Notes under the pieces: model-generated | What the model was told of the DNA's origin: nothing | Seen by the model: the letters and a program-made list of their open reading frames with translations, nothing else | Databases searched by the model: none | DNA from: Bin75 sp965223955 | Lineage (GTDB): Bacteria > Nitrospirota > Nitrospiria > Nitrospirales > UBA8639 | NCBI GenBank assembly: GCA_965223955.1 | Contig: OZ245029.1 | Span: 434,001 to 498,000, forward strand | Reading direction: 5' to 3' | DNA length: 64,000 nt | Shown: positions 35,241-43,426 of the stretch, one piece after another | How positions within the stretch are numbered: position 1 is the first letter of the stretch | Layout: every line of letters begins with the position of its first letter | Program-made: the position numbers and the translations under genes

Positions 35241-35339
35241 GAGAAACCCTTTACGGCCAGTTCAAACATGCTGTGGCTGTTTTGTGTCGATGTGACAGCC
35301 ACGCAAGCGGCTGACATCCTGGGGATCAATCTGAACAGA
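35241..35339 (+). pseudogene. N-terminal fragment of an IS1595-like transposase
   Basis: The frame reads MLWLFCVDVTATQAADILGI, then NLNR and loses similarity. This matches the 'LWLF..D.TA.QAA.LLG.NR.T.NR' helix-turn-helix of IS1595-type transposases. Only about 30 residues remain. A later part of the same family is found at 20503, so the lineage once carried such an element. The rest of the gap 35081-35341 holds nothing I recognise. Confidence 0.45.
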
Positions 35340-35341
35340 TG

Positions 35342-35626
35342 TTATTTCCCTTTATTGACGACTTCATCAAGAGCATTTTCCGCTGTGGTGAACAACTCTG
35401 CCAGAATCTGCAAGCGCCGCCGTTTCAATTCCTCAACCTGCTCCGACAATGCTTCCTTTATCCTGGCGATTGCTTCCGCACGTATCTCGGGAGCGAGCGT
35501 GCTGTCATTCTTGAATTCATATTTCTCAATCGTGAAATACGCAATATCACCTATGTTATCCCCCACGATAGTTAAATCGAGTGCGTTTCTCACCGACTCT
35601 GTTTTTCGTTCGTCACTCATACTCAT
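35342..35626 (-). CDS. Small hypothetical protein, helical
   Basis: 94 residues: a short N-terminal segment (TESVRNALDLTIVGDNIGDI) followed by an acidic helix-rich half (EIRAEAIARIKEALSEQVEE, then LKRRRLQILAELFTTAENAL). AGGAG lies 7-11 nt before the ATG, so it is probably translated. No family recognised. Confidence 0.6.
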   Translation of the reverse strand: MSMSDERKTESVRNALDLTIVGDNIGDIAYFTIEKYEFKNDSTLAPEIRAEAIARIKEALSEQVEELKRRRLQILAELFTTAENALDEVVNKGK

Positions 35627-35816
35627 CTTTTTTACTCCTCTGCGATTTGGTTCTGTTGAGGGATTTGCACTCTACACAAAGCCATAGCTTCACCGCTCTT
35701 GATGTCGCTGATTGCGAGAATATCGCTGGCCGACTCAGAGAGTGAGTAAATGGCAAATCTCTTGCCCGGTTCATTGAATCTCCTTCTTCTGAAACATAAG
35801 GAGATTAACTCAGGTA

Positions 35817-36089
35817 TTAATATTTATGAATGTATGCTGGTTTCCGCTCCCCCGCCTTCCTCCTTTCATGCTGAAAAGTACTGAGAGCCTCTATGATTGA
35901 TTCGCCGTGAGGATTGGGATTATAGGCGTGTTTTTCTTGAATGTATAGACCATCGTGCTTGTCATTGAAGGCTTCGGCAATGGCCTTCAGGCGTGACCTG
36001 TCGGCCCTGTTTCGGGCAAGGCTCCCCGCTGTTCTTCGCCGTATTTGAAGTCTTTCATCGAATTGAGCTTGAGCGAATGGCCGCAACAC
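35817..36089 (-). CDS. Possible small hypothetical protein or gene fragment
   Basis: The C-terminal two thirds look protein-like (RLKAIAEAFNDKHDGLYIQE, then KHAYNPNPHGESIIEALS), but the N-terminal third overlaps the next gene in another frame and has no ribosome site. It may start at an unusual codon after that gene's stop, or be the detached tail of a frameshifted gene. Low confidence. Confidence 0.35.
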   Translation of the reverse strand: MLRPFAQAQFDERLQIRRRTAGSLARNRADRSRLKAIAEAFNDKHDGLYIQEKHAYNPNPHGESIIEALSTFQHERRKAGERKPAYIHKY

Positions 36090-36373
36090 CTGATTTCCTC
36101 AAACCCTTCCCCTCCGTCCATAATCATGACGCGGAGCCCACAGGAATCCGGATGCAATTTTTTCTCATCCAGAAGAACGGCGGGCGGGAGTTTCCCGCGT
36201 TTCCGTCCTCTACCGCGTGAAAATGCCGAGGTCACGTCTTCTTCCGTCAATTCATGCCCGCAGCACACCACTTTTTCAAAACCCGCTCCCCCGGCCATGA
36301 CTTTGATCATCAAGCCACAACTCTCCGGGTGACGTTTGTGCTCATCGATAATATCTCCTTTTTTTAATCCCAT
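35987..36373 (-). CDS. Duplicated desulforedoxin-like metal-binding protein (hypothetical)
   Basis: 128 residues containing two copies of one module: HPESCGLMIKVMAGGAGFEK then VVCCGHEL (about 15-43), and HPDSCGLRVMIMDGGEGFEE then IRCCGHSL (about 73-101). The Cys...GG...CCG pattern recalls desulforedoxin and the N-terminal domain of desulfoferrodoxin, but the first Cys of CxxC is replaced, with a conserved His four residues before the single Cys. A metal site is likely; iron or zinc cannot be told. Ribosome site GGAGG precedes ATG 36373. Confidence 0.65.
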   Translation of the reverse strand: MGLKKGDIIDEHKRHPESCGLMIKVMAGGAGFEKVVCCGHELTEEDVTSAFSRGRGRKRGKLPPAVLLDEKKLHPDSCGLRVMIMDGGEGFEEIRCCGHSLKLNSMKDFKYGEEQRGALPETGPTGHA

Positions 36374-36430
36374 GCTCTCCTCCGTAAAAACACTATGCCG
36401 GCACTGGGCGATTCAACGTCGTGAACCCAG

Positions 36431-37510
36431 CTAACCAATGTCGTTTTGAATTTTCGCCAACAAGGCTTTGTGCCGTTGATGACCAACGGTTTGCGTGACC
36501 CGTGACGGATCGACGGGCTGGAACGGCGCGAGACGTTTCTCTTTCAAGGCCCGTATGCGCGCCACGCTGGCCGTGAGCCTCTCCCACGAAAGCTCTCCTC
36601 GTTCAAGTGCTTGCTCAATGGCTGCCACGGCCTCCCGTTGCCGTTCATGCTGATGACAGATCACTACCACGTCGGCACCGGCCTGTAACGCTCGAACCGA
36701 TGCTTTCCCGATGGGCTGATGGTCGAGAATGGCGCACATTTCCATATCATCAGTGAGCGTGACGCCTTGAAAACCCAACTCGTTCCGCAACAGATCGGTG
36801 AGGATGGATCGGGACAGCGTCGCAGGCGCTTCCGCATCAAGCGCCGGGTAGCGCACGTGCGCGGTCATGATCGCAGGCAGCCCCCGGCGGATCGCCTGTC
36901 GAAAGGGTTTAAGTTCCACGGCGTCGAGTCGAGCGCGGTCGGCCTCCACCACGGGCAGCACGTGGTGTGAATCCGTCATGGTGTCGCCATGCCCGGGAAA
37001 ATGTTTGCCGCAAGGGATGATTCCATTGTCCTCAAGCCCCTGGATCACGGCCATGCCATACGTGCAAACCCGTTCAGGCTGAGTGTCATATGCACGATCG
37101 CCGATAATGGGATTGGCCGGATTGCTGTTCACGTCCAGGACCGGCGCCAGGTTCATGTTGATCCCGACCGCCCGCAGTTCCTGGGCCGTCACCGCCGCCA
37201 CCCCATAGGCCACGTCCGGAGAGTGGCACGCCGCGATCCTTGAAGCGGCGGGAAACGTCGTAAAGCCCTGAGGTAAGCGGGACACGCAACCACCCTCTTC
37301 ATCGATCGCAATCAACAAGGGAGGGTTGGGCGCGTGCTCTTGAAGGGCATTGGTCAGTCGCGCCACCTGTTCGGGATCCACCAGGTTACGCGAAAAGAGA
37401 ATGACGCCACCCGGTCTATACTCCTGCAGCCAATCGAGAAACGTTCGAGAGAGTACCGTCCCCTGGAACCCCACCATCAAGAGTTGCCCGACGGTGTCTC
37501 GAATAGTCAT
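36431..37510 (-). CDS. nagZ: Beta-N-acetylhexosaminidase (peptidoglycan recycling)
   Basis: Glycoside hydrolase family 3 enzyme of 359 residues that removes GlcNAc from muropeptides in the cytoplasm. The motifs GKHFPGHGDTMTDSHHVLP (catalytic His region) and VTLTDDMEMCAI (nucleophile Asp) are intact, and DEEGGCVSRLPQGFTTFPAA is a family hallmark. I start at ATG 37510 (MTIRDTV) because AAGTGAG lies upstream; an in-frame ATG at 37528 has no ribosome site. Confidence 0.94.
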   Translation of the reverse strand: MTIRDTVGQLLMVGFQGTVLSRTFLDWLQEYRPGGVILFSRNLVDPEQVARLTNALQEHAPNPPLLIAIDEEGGCVSRLPQGFTTFPAASRIAACHSPDVAYGVAAVTAQELRAVGINMNLAPVLDVNSNPANPIIGDRAYDTQPERVCTYGMAVIQGLEDNGIIPCGKHFPGHGDTMTDSHHVLPVVEADRARLDAVELKPFRQAIRRGLPAIMTAHVRYPALDAEAPATLSRSILTDLLRNELGFQGVTLTDDMEMCAILDHQPIGKASVRALQAGADVVVICHQHERQREAVAAIEQALERGELSWERLTASVARIRALKEKRLAPFQPVDPSRVTQTVGHQRHKALLAKIQNDIG

Positions 37511-37582
37511 GGAAGACTCACTTACCATTGATTTTGGATTGAGGATTGCGGATTTTGGATTGGCGTCATCTGTGTGCGGTCG

Positions 37583-37665
37583 GCGTAGGTCGGATTAGCG
37601 TAGCGTAATCCGACAATCCCAACCCTTTATTCCTTTGGGTGCAGGCGGCCAGCCGCTTGATGGAT
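37583..37665. repeat. Short hairpin repeats between nagZ and pepA
   Basis: Upstream of nagZ are GATTTTGGATT direct repeats (about 37538-37560), then GTAGGTCGGATTAGCGTAGC continuing GTAATCCGAC, a palindrome around CGGATTA/TAATCCG (about 37590-37611), and GTGCAGGCGGCCAGCCGC (about 37640), which is related to the hairpin at 32250. These are typical intergenic hairpin repeats. Confidence 0.55.
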
Positions 37666-37668
37666 TCC

Positions 37669-39174
37669 CTATTGACCCGAGCGATTGATTAACCACTGCA
37701 CCAACAATCGCGTTCCAACGGCCGTCGGCCCTTTACCGATATACGGTCGCTCGGACGTGCTCCAATCGGTGCTGGCAATGTCGAGATGCACCCAGGGGCA
37801 ATCGCCGACAAACTTACTCAAAAACATGCCGGCCGTAATCATGCCACCTCCACGGCCACCGATATTGCGCATGTCTGCCACGTCACTCTTGAGTTGTTCG
37901 AAATATTCTTCCCAGAGCGGCATCTCCCACACACGTTCGCCGGCTTGCTCACCCGCTTTTCTTAAGTCGGCCTTGAGCGCGTCATCATTCCCGAGCATCC
38001 CGATCGCGAACTGACCCAGGGCCACGATACACGCACCGGTTAACGTGGCAATATCGACGATACATTGTGGGTTGAACCGGGCGGCATAGGCCAGCCCATC
38101 GGCCAAAATTAACCGTCCTTCAGCATCGGTATTTTGCACCTCCACGGTTTTGCCGTTGAGCATGCGCAGGATATCTCCCGGCTTCGTGGCGCGCCCGCCC
38201 GGCATATTTTCCGTGGCCGGCAATATACCCACAACGTTGATGGGCAGACGCAATTGCGCCGCAGCCCGGACCGCCCCCAACACTTCAGCCCCACCCGTCA
38301 TATCCGCCTTCATCTGTTCCATATTTTCCGAAGGCTTCAGCGAAATGCCACCGGAATCGAAGGTCACCGTTTTCCCAACGAGCACCATGGGCTGTTCTTT
38401 TTTCTTGCCCCCCGAATATTCCAATACGATGAATTTCGGCGGCTCCTGGCTTCCCTGTGAGACGCCCAGCATGCCGCCCATTCCCAATTTCTGCTGGTCT
38501 TTGCGCTCGAGCACGGTCACTTTGACGCTGACGTCTTTGGCAATGTTTTGCGCTTCCTGCACCACGCGGGAGGGCGTCATGACGTTGGCCGGGTGGTTAC
38601 ACAGATCACGTGCGAACGACGTGGCCTTGGCACTGGCTTCGCCCCGCCGGATTCCCGTTTTCATGTCACTCACTTGATTCGCCAGTGTTGCCAACAGGGT
38701 CATGGTCCGAACGTCTTTCGACGGGTCCTCCTTGTCAGACCGATAGTGCGTGAACCGGTACCCTCCCAGCATGGCTCCCTCCACCATCGCCTGGGCAATA
38801 TCGGACGCAGGCGCTTTTAAGGTATCGGTTCCGAACATCGGCGCGGAAAACGTGTGTGCCCCGGTTTGCCGAACCTTTTTGAGCGCCGTGCCCATGGCTT
38901 GTCGAACGCGATCCAAGGTCACGTCATTCTTCTTTCCCAACCCCAGCAACAGAATTCGCTTGGCAGGAAGGGCTCTTCGCGTATGAATTAACACTGCCTG
39001 TTGATTCTTGCCTGAAAATTCTCCATTTTTTCTCAACTCCTGGAGTTGCCCACCCAACGCGGTATCCAACGCCTGATGGGTCTTGGGCAACGTGTTCTCG
39101 TCCTCATAGCCACCGATAACGAGAACGTCCGTGGCTTCTTGGGCAAGATGACCTTCCTTGACCTGACACTTCAT
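37669..39174 (-). CDS. pepA: Leucyl aminopeptidase (M17)
   Basis: Two-metal cytosolic aminopeptidase of 501 residues. The N-terminal macro-like domain (1-170) precedes the catalytic domain with VGKTVTFDSGGISLKP (metal/catalytic Lys region), NTDAEGRLILADGLAYA (family signature) and IGGRGGGMITAGMFLSKF. Releases N-terminal residues from peptides; in some bacteria it also binds DNA. Confidence 0.95.
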   Translation of the reverse strand: MKCQVKEGHLAQEATDVLVIGGYEDENTLPKTHQALDTALGGQLQELRKNGEFSGKNQQAVLIHTRRALPAKRILLLGLGKKNDVTLDRVRQAMGTALKKVRQTGAHTFSAPMFGTDTLKAPASDIAQAMVEGAMLGGYRFTHYRSDKEDPSKDVRTMTLLATLANQVSDMKTGIRRGEASAKATSFARDLCNHPANVMTPSRVVQEAQNIAKDVSVKVTVLERKDQQKLGMGGMLGVSQGSQEPPKFIVLEYSGGKKKEQPMVLVGKTVTFDSGGISLKPSENMEQMKADMTGGAEVLGAVRAAAQLRLPINVVGILPATENMPGGRATKPGDILRMLNGKTVEVQNTDAEGRLILADGLAYAARFNPQCIVDIATLTGACIVALGQFAIGMLGNDDALKADLRKAGEQAGERVWEMPLWEEYFEQLKSDVADMRNIGGRGGGMITAGMFLSKFVGDCPWVHLDIASTDWSTSERPYIGKGPTAVGTRLLVQWLINRSGQ

Positions 39175-39214
39175 ACGACTCTCCTCTCCCTCCTGAATGA
39201 AGACAACAATTCCT

Positions 39215-39883
39215 TTAGACCCCTCGCATGTCCGGGTCCCAAATAAACTTATGCAATTGAACTTGCAAGCGCACGGGCAATCGGTCCTGAAGAAGCCATT
39301 CCGCCAACGGTCGCAACTCTAGCGCTCCGAATACCGGACTGAACAACACGGGACATTTCTCCGTGAGCCGATGCCGCTTGACCACGTCGACGGCCCAATC
39401 GTAATCGCGACGGTCGCTGATGACAAATTTAACCTGATCTTTTTGACGGATAGTTTGGAGATTGTCCCAGTACATGCGGTCGTCCATCCCACTGCCGGGA
39501 CATTTGACATCCAAAATGATGGTCGCCCGGGGATCAACCGGAGCGACGTCGATGGCTCCGCTCGTTTCGATGCACACCTCAAAGCGTTCCTCGCACAGAC
39601 GCGTAATCAACTCAAACGCCGCCGGTTGAGCAAGCGGCTCCCCACCCGTGACTTCGACCAACGAACAGCCGTACCGTTTGACTTGATCCATCACGGCTTC
39701 CAGACTCATGTCGGTGCCTCCGTAAAACGCATAAGCCGTATCACACCACGTGCATCGGAGGGGACAGCCCGTTAAACGAACGAAGACACACGGTTCTCCC
39801 GCACGGGTGGATTCCCCTTGAATACTATGAAAAATTTCCGTGACTTTCAGGGAAGATGGAGAGGTAGGAACTCGTGTCGTCAT
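39215..39883 (-). CDS. queE: 7-carboxy-7-deazaguanine synthase (radical SAM)
   Basis: Makes CDG in queuosine/7-deazaguanine synthesis. 222 residues with the N-terminal EIFHSIQGESTRAGEPCVFV and the radical SAM cluster motif in TGCPLRCTWCDTAYAFYGG (CxxxCxxC), then VTGGEPLAQPA. Length and motifs are typical. The other que genes are not in the window. Confidence 0.95.
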   Translation of the reverse strand: MTTRVPTSPSSLKVTEIFHSIQGESTRAGEPCVFVRLTGCPLRCTWCDTAYAFYGGTDMSLEAVMDQVKRYGCSLVEVTGGEPLAQPAAFELITRLCEERFEVCIETSGAIDVAPVDPRATIILDVKCPGSGMDDRMYWDNLQTIRQKDQVKFVISDRRDYDWAVDVVKRHRLTEKCPVLFSPVFGALELRPLAEWLLQDRLPVRLQVQLHKFIWDPDMRGV

Positions 39884-39919
39884 CGCTTCAGCACGTTCTT
39901 CATGACTTCGCTTCGGGAG

Positions 39920-40636
39920 TTACGCCCAAAGGGTCGTGGGCCACCGATGCCGACGCGCAATCCTCGCCATCCCGCGAATGGGATTGACCACGAGTGGATG
40001 CCCAACGGACTCCAAGGCCTGAATGTCGCCCGGGCTGTCGCCGTACGCGTAGCTTTGAGCAAGATCCACACCATGACTGTCCGCGAACGTCTGGAGCAGG
40101 CGCCGTTTGCCTTCACCGTAAGGATAGGGTGACAGGACCCGACACGTATAGCCGTCCTCATTGGTTTCCAATTGTGCCGCGAGGACGTTCGGCACGTCCA
40201 AATAATGAGCCAGGGGTTTGATCAGGAACTCCGGAGTGCCGCTGACCAAGGCGACCTGATGGCCGGCCTGTTGATGCTGGGCCAAGGCCGCGGTTCCTTG
40301 CAGGGACAGTCGGGGGCAGATCTCCGAGCGCACAAACCATTTCGCCAGGGGCTCGACCCCTTCCGGTCGTTTATTGGTCAGGTAAATCTTTCGTTCCCGT
40401 AGAGGCCTCAGGGAAAGCTCGAGAATATTGAAGAGTAAATAGAGTACGCTGTCGATCAACACGCGATTGGATAACAGGCCGGTTTTCCACAGATACCGGA
40501 CAAAATGAATTTCAATGGATTGACCGGGAATCAAGGTATTATCGACATCAAAAAATGCCGCAATGTTGCCGGGGGAAGAACTATCGGAAGGCGTGTGGTG
40601 AGACGAATCAGACATGAAAAATTCTTGGACCATCAC
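39920..40636 (-). CDS. HAD-IB family phosphatase (SerB-like)
   Basis: 238 residues. HAD motif I AAFFDVDNTLIPGQS, motif II VALVSGTPEF, motif III/IV YGDSPGDIQALESVG. The IB subclass includes phosphoserine phosphatases and the CicA/lysophospholipid type; the substrate is not clear. The start is GTG 40636 or ATG 40615 (MSDSSHH), neither with a strong ribosome site; the first 25 residues are Ser-rich and probably disordered. Confidence 0.85.
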   Translation of the reverse strand: MMVQEFFMSDSSHHTPSDSSSPGNIAAFFDVDNTLIPGQSIEIHFVRYLWKTGLLSNRVLIDSVLYLLFNILELSLRPLRERKIYLTNKRPEGVEPLAKWFVRSEICPRLSLQGTAALAQHQQAGHQVALVSGTPEFLIKPLAHYLDVPNVLAAQLETNEDGYTCRVLSPYPYGEGKRRLLQTFADSHGVDLAQSYAYGDSPGDIQALESVGHPLVVNPIRGMARIARRHRWPTTLWA

Positions 40637-40673
40637 CAGGGTAATTTATCAATTGTAACGAAGGCTTCGTTGA

Positions 40674-40703
40674 TTGACAACCATTTGAACCCCTACCTAT
40701 AAT
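40674..40703 (+). promoter_or_regulatory. Sigma70 promoter for tRNA-Leu
   Basis: Consensus TTGACA (40674-40679) and TATAAT (40698-40703) separated by 18 nt, with the tRNA beginning 9 nt after the -10 box. It lies inside the divergent gap to the HAD phosphatase gene. Confidence 0.8.
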
Positions 40704-40711
40704 CCTGTCAT

Positions 40712-40796
40712 GCCGAAGTGGTGGAACTGGTAGACACGCACGTTTGAGGGGCGTGTGGGGCAACCCATCCGGGTTCGAGTCCCGGCTTCGGCACCA
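40712..40796 (+). tRNA. tRNA-Leu (anticodon GAG), CCA encoded
   Basis: 85 nt including CCA. Acceptor stem GCCGAAG/CTTCGGC, discriminator A, long variable arm (GTGGGGCAACCCAT region), T arm GGGTTCGAGTCCC. The anticodon stem CACGT/GCGTG encloses TTGAGGG, giving GAG. The long class II variable arm and anticodon agree on leucine. Confidence 0.95.
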
Positions 40797-40872
40797 TAAG
40801 CGTGACGTCTGACACAATGTCACCGCCTCCCAACGACAAAACGTGGTAAGATGGGACGCGAACGGGGGTTTT

Positions 40873-40971
40873 GAAGGGGGGGGTTCCCCCTTCACGGGGT
40901 GACCGACACGCAGTGGCGGCACCAGGGGGCGTGGCCCCCTGGTGGGAGCATGAGCGGGCTTCAGCTCATGC
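40873..40971 (+). repeat. Three consecutive hairpins after tRNA-Leu
   Basis: GAAGGGGG (40873-40880) pairs with CCCCCTTC (40886-40893). CACCAGGGGG (40920-40929) pairs perfectly with CCCCCTGGTG (40935-40944). GCATGAGC (40948-40955) pairs with GCTCATGC (40964-40971). They fill the space between the tRNA and the copy of its 3' end; the first could serve as a tRNA terminator. Confidence 0.7.
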
Positions 40972-40974
40972 GAC

Positions 40975-40997
40975 TTCGAGCCCCGGCTTCGGCACCA
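40975..40997 (+). repeat. Direct repeat of the tRNA-Leu 3' end (att-like)
   Basis: 23 nt matching tRNA positions 40774-40796 with one mismatch (TTCGAG, then C for T, then CCCGGCTTCGGCACCA). Such 3'-end copies are left by tyrosine-integrase elements that use tRNA genes as attachment sites. No integrase is seen nearby. Confidence 0.7.
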
Positions 40998-41032
40998 CTA
41001 ACTTGACTATCGACAAACCGTGTTTCCCCTGA

Positions 41033-41362
41033 ATGACGATCAATGATATTAGACAATGCATCATCAAAGAAAGCTACGAATTCAGCTTTCATGCTCAGCA
41101 GGAAAGGCTTGAAGATGATCTTGATATCACGGACATCGAAGCGGCTATCATGAATGGAGAAGTGTTAGAGGACTATCCCGATGATCCACGAGGGGAAAGC
41201 TGTCTGCTTTTGGGATACGTGGGAGAAAATCCTCTTCATATCGTCGTAGGTTGGTCTAGGATGAAATTCAGTGACAAAAAGATCTTGCGAATCATTACCG
41301 TGTATGTTCCGCTACCCCCAAAGTGGAAAACCCCTCGGAGAAGAGGAGGAAGAGAGCGATGA
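41033..41362 (+). CDS. DUF4258 protein, putative toxin of a two-gene module
   Basis: 109 residues with the DUF4258 pattern FSFHAQQERLEDDLDITDIE, AIMNGEVLEDYPDD, and VVGWSRMKFSDKKILRIITV (HVV...ITVY), the fold shared with RelE/MqsR-like small nucleases. The stop overlaps the start of the next gene by ATGA, so both are translated together. The pair resembles toxin-antitoxin loci; toxicity is inferred, not shown. The last residues (PRRRGGRER) are basic. Confidence 0.75.
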   Translation: MTINDIRQCIIKESYEFSFHAQQERLEDDLDITDIEAAIMNGEVLEDYPDDPRGESCLLLGYVGENPLHIVVGWSRMKFSDKKILRIITVYVPLPPKWKTPRRRGGRER

Positions 41363-41604
41363 ATAAGTATGGAGATTGCTCTTTTTGTGGAGGTGAAGTC
41401 GAAGAAAAACGAATTGAATATGACTATAGGCGTCGCTCGCACTTGCTCGTTATTAATGATGTGCCTGCGGGAGTCTGTCGACAATGCGGGGAGAAATACT
41501 TTCAAGGTCAAACACTTAAAAGATTAGATCAAGTGTTTCACAACATCTTTGATCAACATCAGGAACCTGACCACGTCCTACAAATTCCTGCCGTTTTCTT
41601 TTAA
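41359..41604 (+). CDS. YgiT/MqsA-type zinc-finger protein, putative antitoxin
   Basis: 81 residues. Zinc ligands CSFCGGEVEEKR and GVCRQCGEKYF match the N-terminal domain of MqsA. There is no C-terminal helix-turn-helix, so it may need another factor for autoregulation. The ATG 41359 has GAGGAGG upstream, within the end of the DUF4258 gene. Confidence 0.78.
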   Translation: MNKYGDCSFCGGEVEEKRIEYDYRRRSHLLVINDVPAGVCRQCGEKYFQGQTLKRLDQVFHNIFDQHQEPDHVLQIPAVFF

Positions 41605-41636
41605 AGCAAGACGCGAACAGGAATAGGGAGAAATTG

Positions 41637-42041
41637 ATGAAGCACATATGCAAACTGCCGCTCATCCTCGGTGTCGTCATGACCCTGGGGGCATGTGTGG
41701 CACCCCCTCAACCAGTAACCCAGCGCAATTCCCAGCTCACGCAGGGAAACGTCCAGATGAACCTGATCGTCGGTCAGACGAAGAAAGCCGAGGTATTGGA
41801 AAAATTCGGAGCACCGAACATCACCACCCGTGACGGAGCGGGACGCGAAGTCTGGACGTACCAGCGAGCGGCGCAGATCTCTCAATCCTCAAGCCAATCG
41901 GGCTATTGGACGATTATCCTGGCCGGCCAGAGTTCCCGTTCTTCCGGGTTCGAAAGCAGTTCAAGCATGATTACCCTGATCATCAAATTCGATCAAGACG
42001 ACGTGGTGAACGATTTTCGAAGCCGAACGTCCAAATTCTGA
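41637..42041 (+). CDS. Lipoprotein with SmpA/OmlA (BamE)-like domain
   Basis: 134 residues. Signal with lipobox LGACV (Cys about 20), then NLIVGQTKKAEVLEKFGAPN and REVWTYQ, the pattern of the BamE/SmpA fold. A Ser-rich loop and hydrophobic strand follow. ATG 41637 is favoured over TTG 41634 because AGGGAG lies 7 nt upstream. Forms a likely pair with the next lipoprotein gene. Confidence 0.78.
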   Translation: MKHICKLPLILGVVMTLGACVAPPQPVTQRNSQLTQGNVQMNLIVGQTKKAEVLEKFGAPNITTRDGAGREVWTYQRAAQISQSSSQSGYWTIILAGQSSRSSGFESSSSMITLIIKFDQDDVVNDFRSRTSKF

Positions 42042-42097
42042 TTATCAAAGTTTCACATCTATCTCGACTACGCTGATATAGCCCGCAGGAGGACCAC

Positions 42098-42637
42098 GTG
42101 AACGTGTTTTGGACAAACGCATGGCTCATGCTGACCGCCGTCGCCCTTACCCTTACCGGCTGCGCAGTCCAGCAACAACAGAAACCTCCCATGACCCCGC
42201 TGGAAATTCAAAGCCTACAGACACGAGAATATGAATCTTCCAAGAAGATCGTGTTCGCCAGCGTCGTCTCGGTCTTTCAGGATCTGGGGTCCACGATCAA
42301 AAACGCAGACCTGAACACCGGATTCATCAATGCGGAAAGTGCCGCGCAGAACACTTCGATTGGCCCCGAAGCGGAAATCTTCATCGGCGTATTAGGGGGT
42401 GTATTAGGGGGTAAACCAACTACAACGACTCAGAGTGTTGAGCAGACGGCAGCGACCGCGTTCATCGAAGAGATCGGGGACAGGACGCGGGTGCGATTGA
42501 ATTTTGTGACGACGAGACAGTCGTCCTCAGCCTATGGCCAAAGCAGCCGACGGGATATCCCGATTCTGGATGTCAAGATTTATACCAACGCATTCGAAAG
42601 AATCGAGAATGCCATCTTCATTCGGTCGGGGGACTAA
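42098..42637 (+). CDS. Hypothetical lipoprotein
   Basis: 179 residues, GTG start with GCAGGAGG upstream. Lipobox LTGCA (Cys 22), then a domain with SLQTREYESSKKIVFASVVS, VFQDLGSTIKNADLNTGFIN, a Gly-rich hydrophobic hinge (IGVLGGVLGG) and RTRVRLNFVTT. This layout resembles outer-membrane lipoproteins of unknown role that follow BamE-like genes. Family name not certain. Confidence 0.72.
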   Translation: MNVFWTNAWLMLTAVALTLTGCAVQQQQKPPMTPLEIQSLQTREYESSKKIVFASVVSVFQDLGSTIKNADLNTGFINAESAAQNTSIGPEAEIFIGVLGGVLGGKPTTTTQSVEQTAATAFIEEIGDRTRVRLNFVTTRQSSSAYGQSSRRDIPILDVKIYTNAFERIENAIFIRSGD

Positions 42638-42702
42638 CCCCGTATTGGAAAAAGACATTCGATGGCGAATAATTGCGCAACCAGCCTCTTCCGCTTGTCC
42701 AA

Positions 42703-43113
42703 TCACCGTTTTCCGCGACTCGGAACGATTACCAAGCCGGAGAAATACTGTCGATAGAAGCCTCGATCTCGCGTGAGCAACACGTTGGCTTCATGGAGGG
42801 CATGCGCACCGATGAAAAAGTCAGCCAGAATACGAGTGCGTTTCCCGCCAGCCTTTCGATAGGCTGCATGAGCGATGCCTGCGGTGTACGCATGCTCTTT
42901 TGTGAAAGGAATGACGTCGATTCCACCAAGGCTCAGCCAACGATCAAATTCATCCTGACTTTGCGCCTGAGGCACGAGTTCGGCATAGACCGCAGGAGAA
43001 ATGATGAGGCTTCCTCGTTCGTATGCTTGGATGAGCAGTGCTTCTGATTGATCAGCGTCATCAGCATCAACAAAGACATCGAGGAGGATGCTGGTATCCA
43101 CCGCCGTAATCAT
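42703..43113 (-). CDS. vapC: VapC-type PIN-domain toxin ribonuclease
   Basis: 136 residues. PIN acidic residues: VDTSILLDV, AVYAELV, ADFFIGAHAL and TRDRGFY. VapC toxins cleave RNA, often tRNA. The start overlaps the end of the antitoxin gene by 4 nt (ATGA), the usual vapBC arrangement. Confidence 0.9.
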   Translation of the reverse strand: MITAVDTSILLDVFVDADDADQSEALLIQAYERGSLIISPAVYAELVPQAQSQDEFDRWLSLGGIDVIPFTKEHAYTAGIAHAAYRKAGGKRTRILADFFIGAHALHEANVLLTRDRGFYRQYFSGLVIVPSRGKR

Positions 43114-43328
43114 CGCCCTCGAATCTCTTCGATATACCGATCAACCACGAGTCGTTTCTTCACGACCCCCCTTAGCGCACGAAAAGGATTCGAGGTCCCG
43201 GTTCCCCGTTTTTTTATTCGAATACCTTCAGCCTCAGCGAGAAATTCCACTTCGACATTTGGTTGAAGCCCATATCGTTTTCGAAGTGAAATGGGTATGG
43301 TAATTTGTCCTTTTTCGGTGACGCGCAT
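43110..43328 (-). CDS. vapB: VapB-type AbrB/SpoVT antitoxin
   Basis: 72 residues beginning MRVTEKGQITIPISLRKRYG, the swapped-hairpin AbrB DNA-binding motif, followed by a C-terminal segment (VKKRLVVDRYIEEIRG) that should bind VapC. Expected to repress its own operon. Confidence 0.9.
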   Translation of the reverse strand: MRVTEKGQITIPISLRKRYGLQPNVEVEFLAEAEGIRIKKRGTGTSNPFRALRGVVKKRLVVDRYIEEIRGR

Positions 43329-43426
43329 TTTCTTACTCCTGAATTCTTACTTTCTTATCTATTTTGTTGGAATTTCTCTTTCTTGTCAATTCACGCTTTG
43401 GCCCAGGCTTTTGTGACATAATTTTT

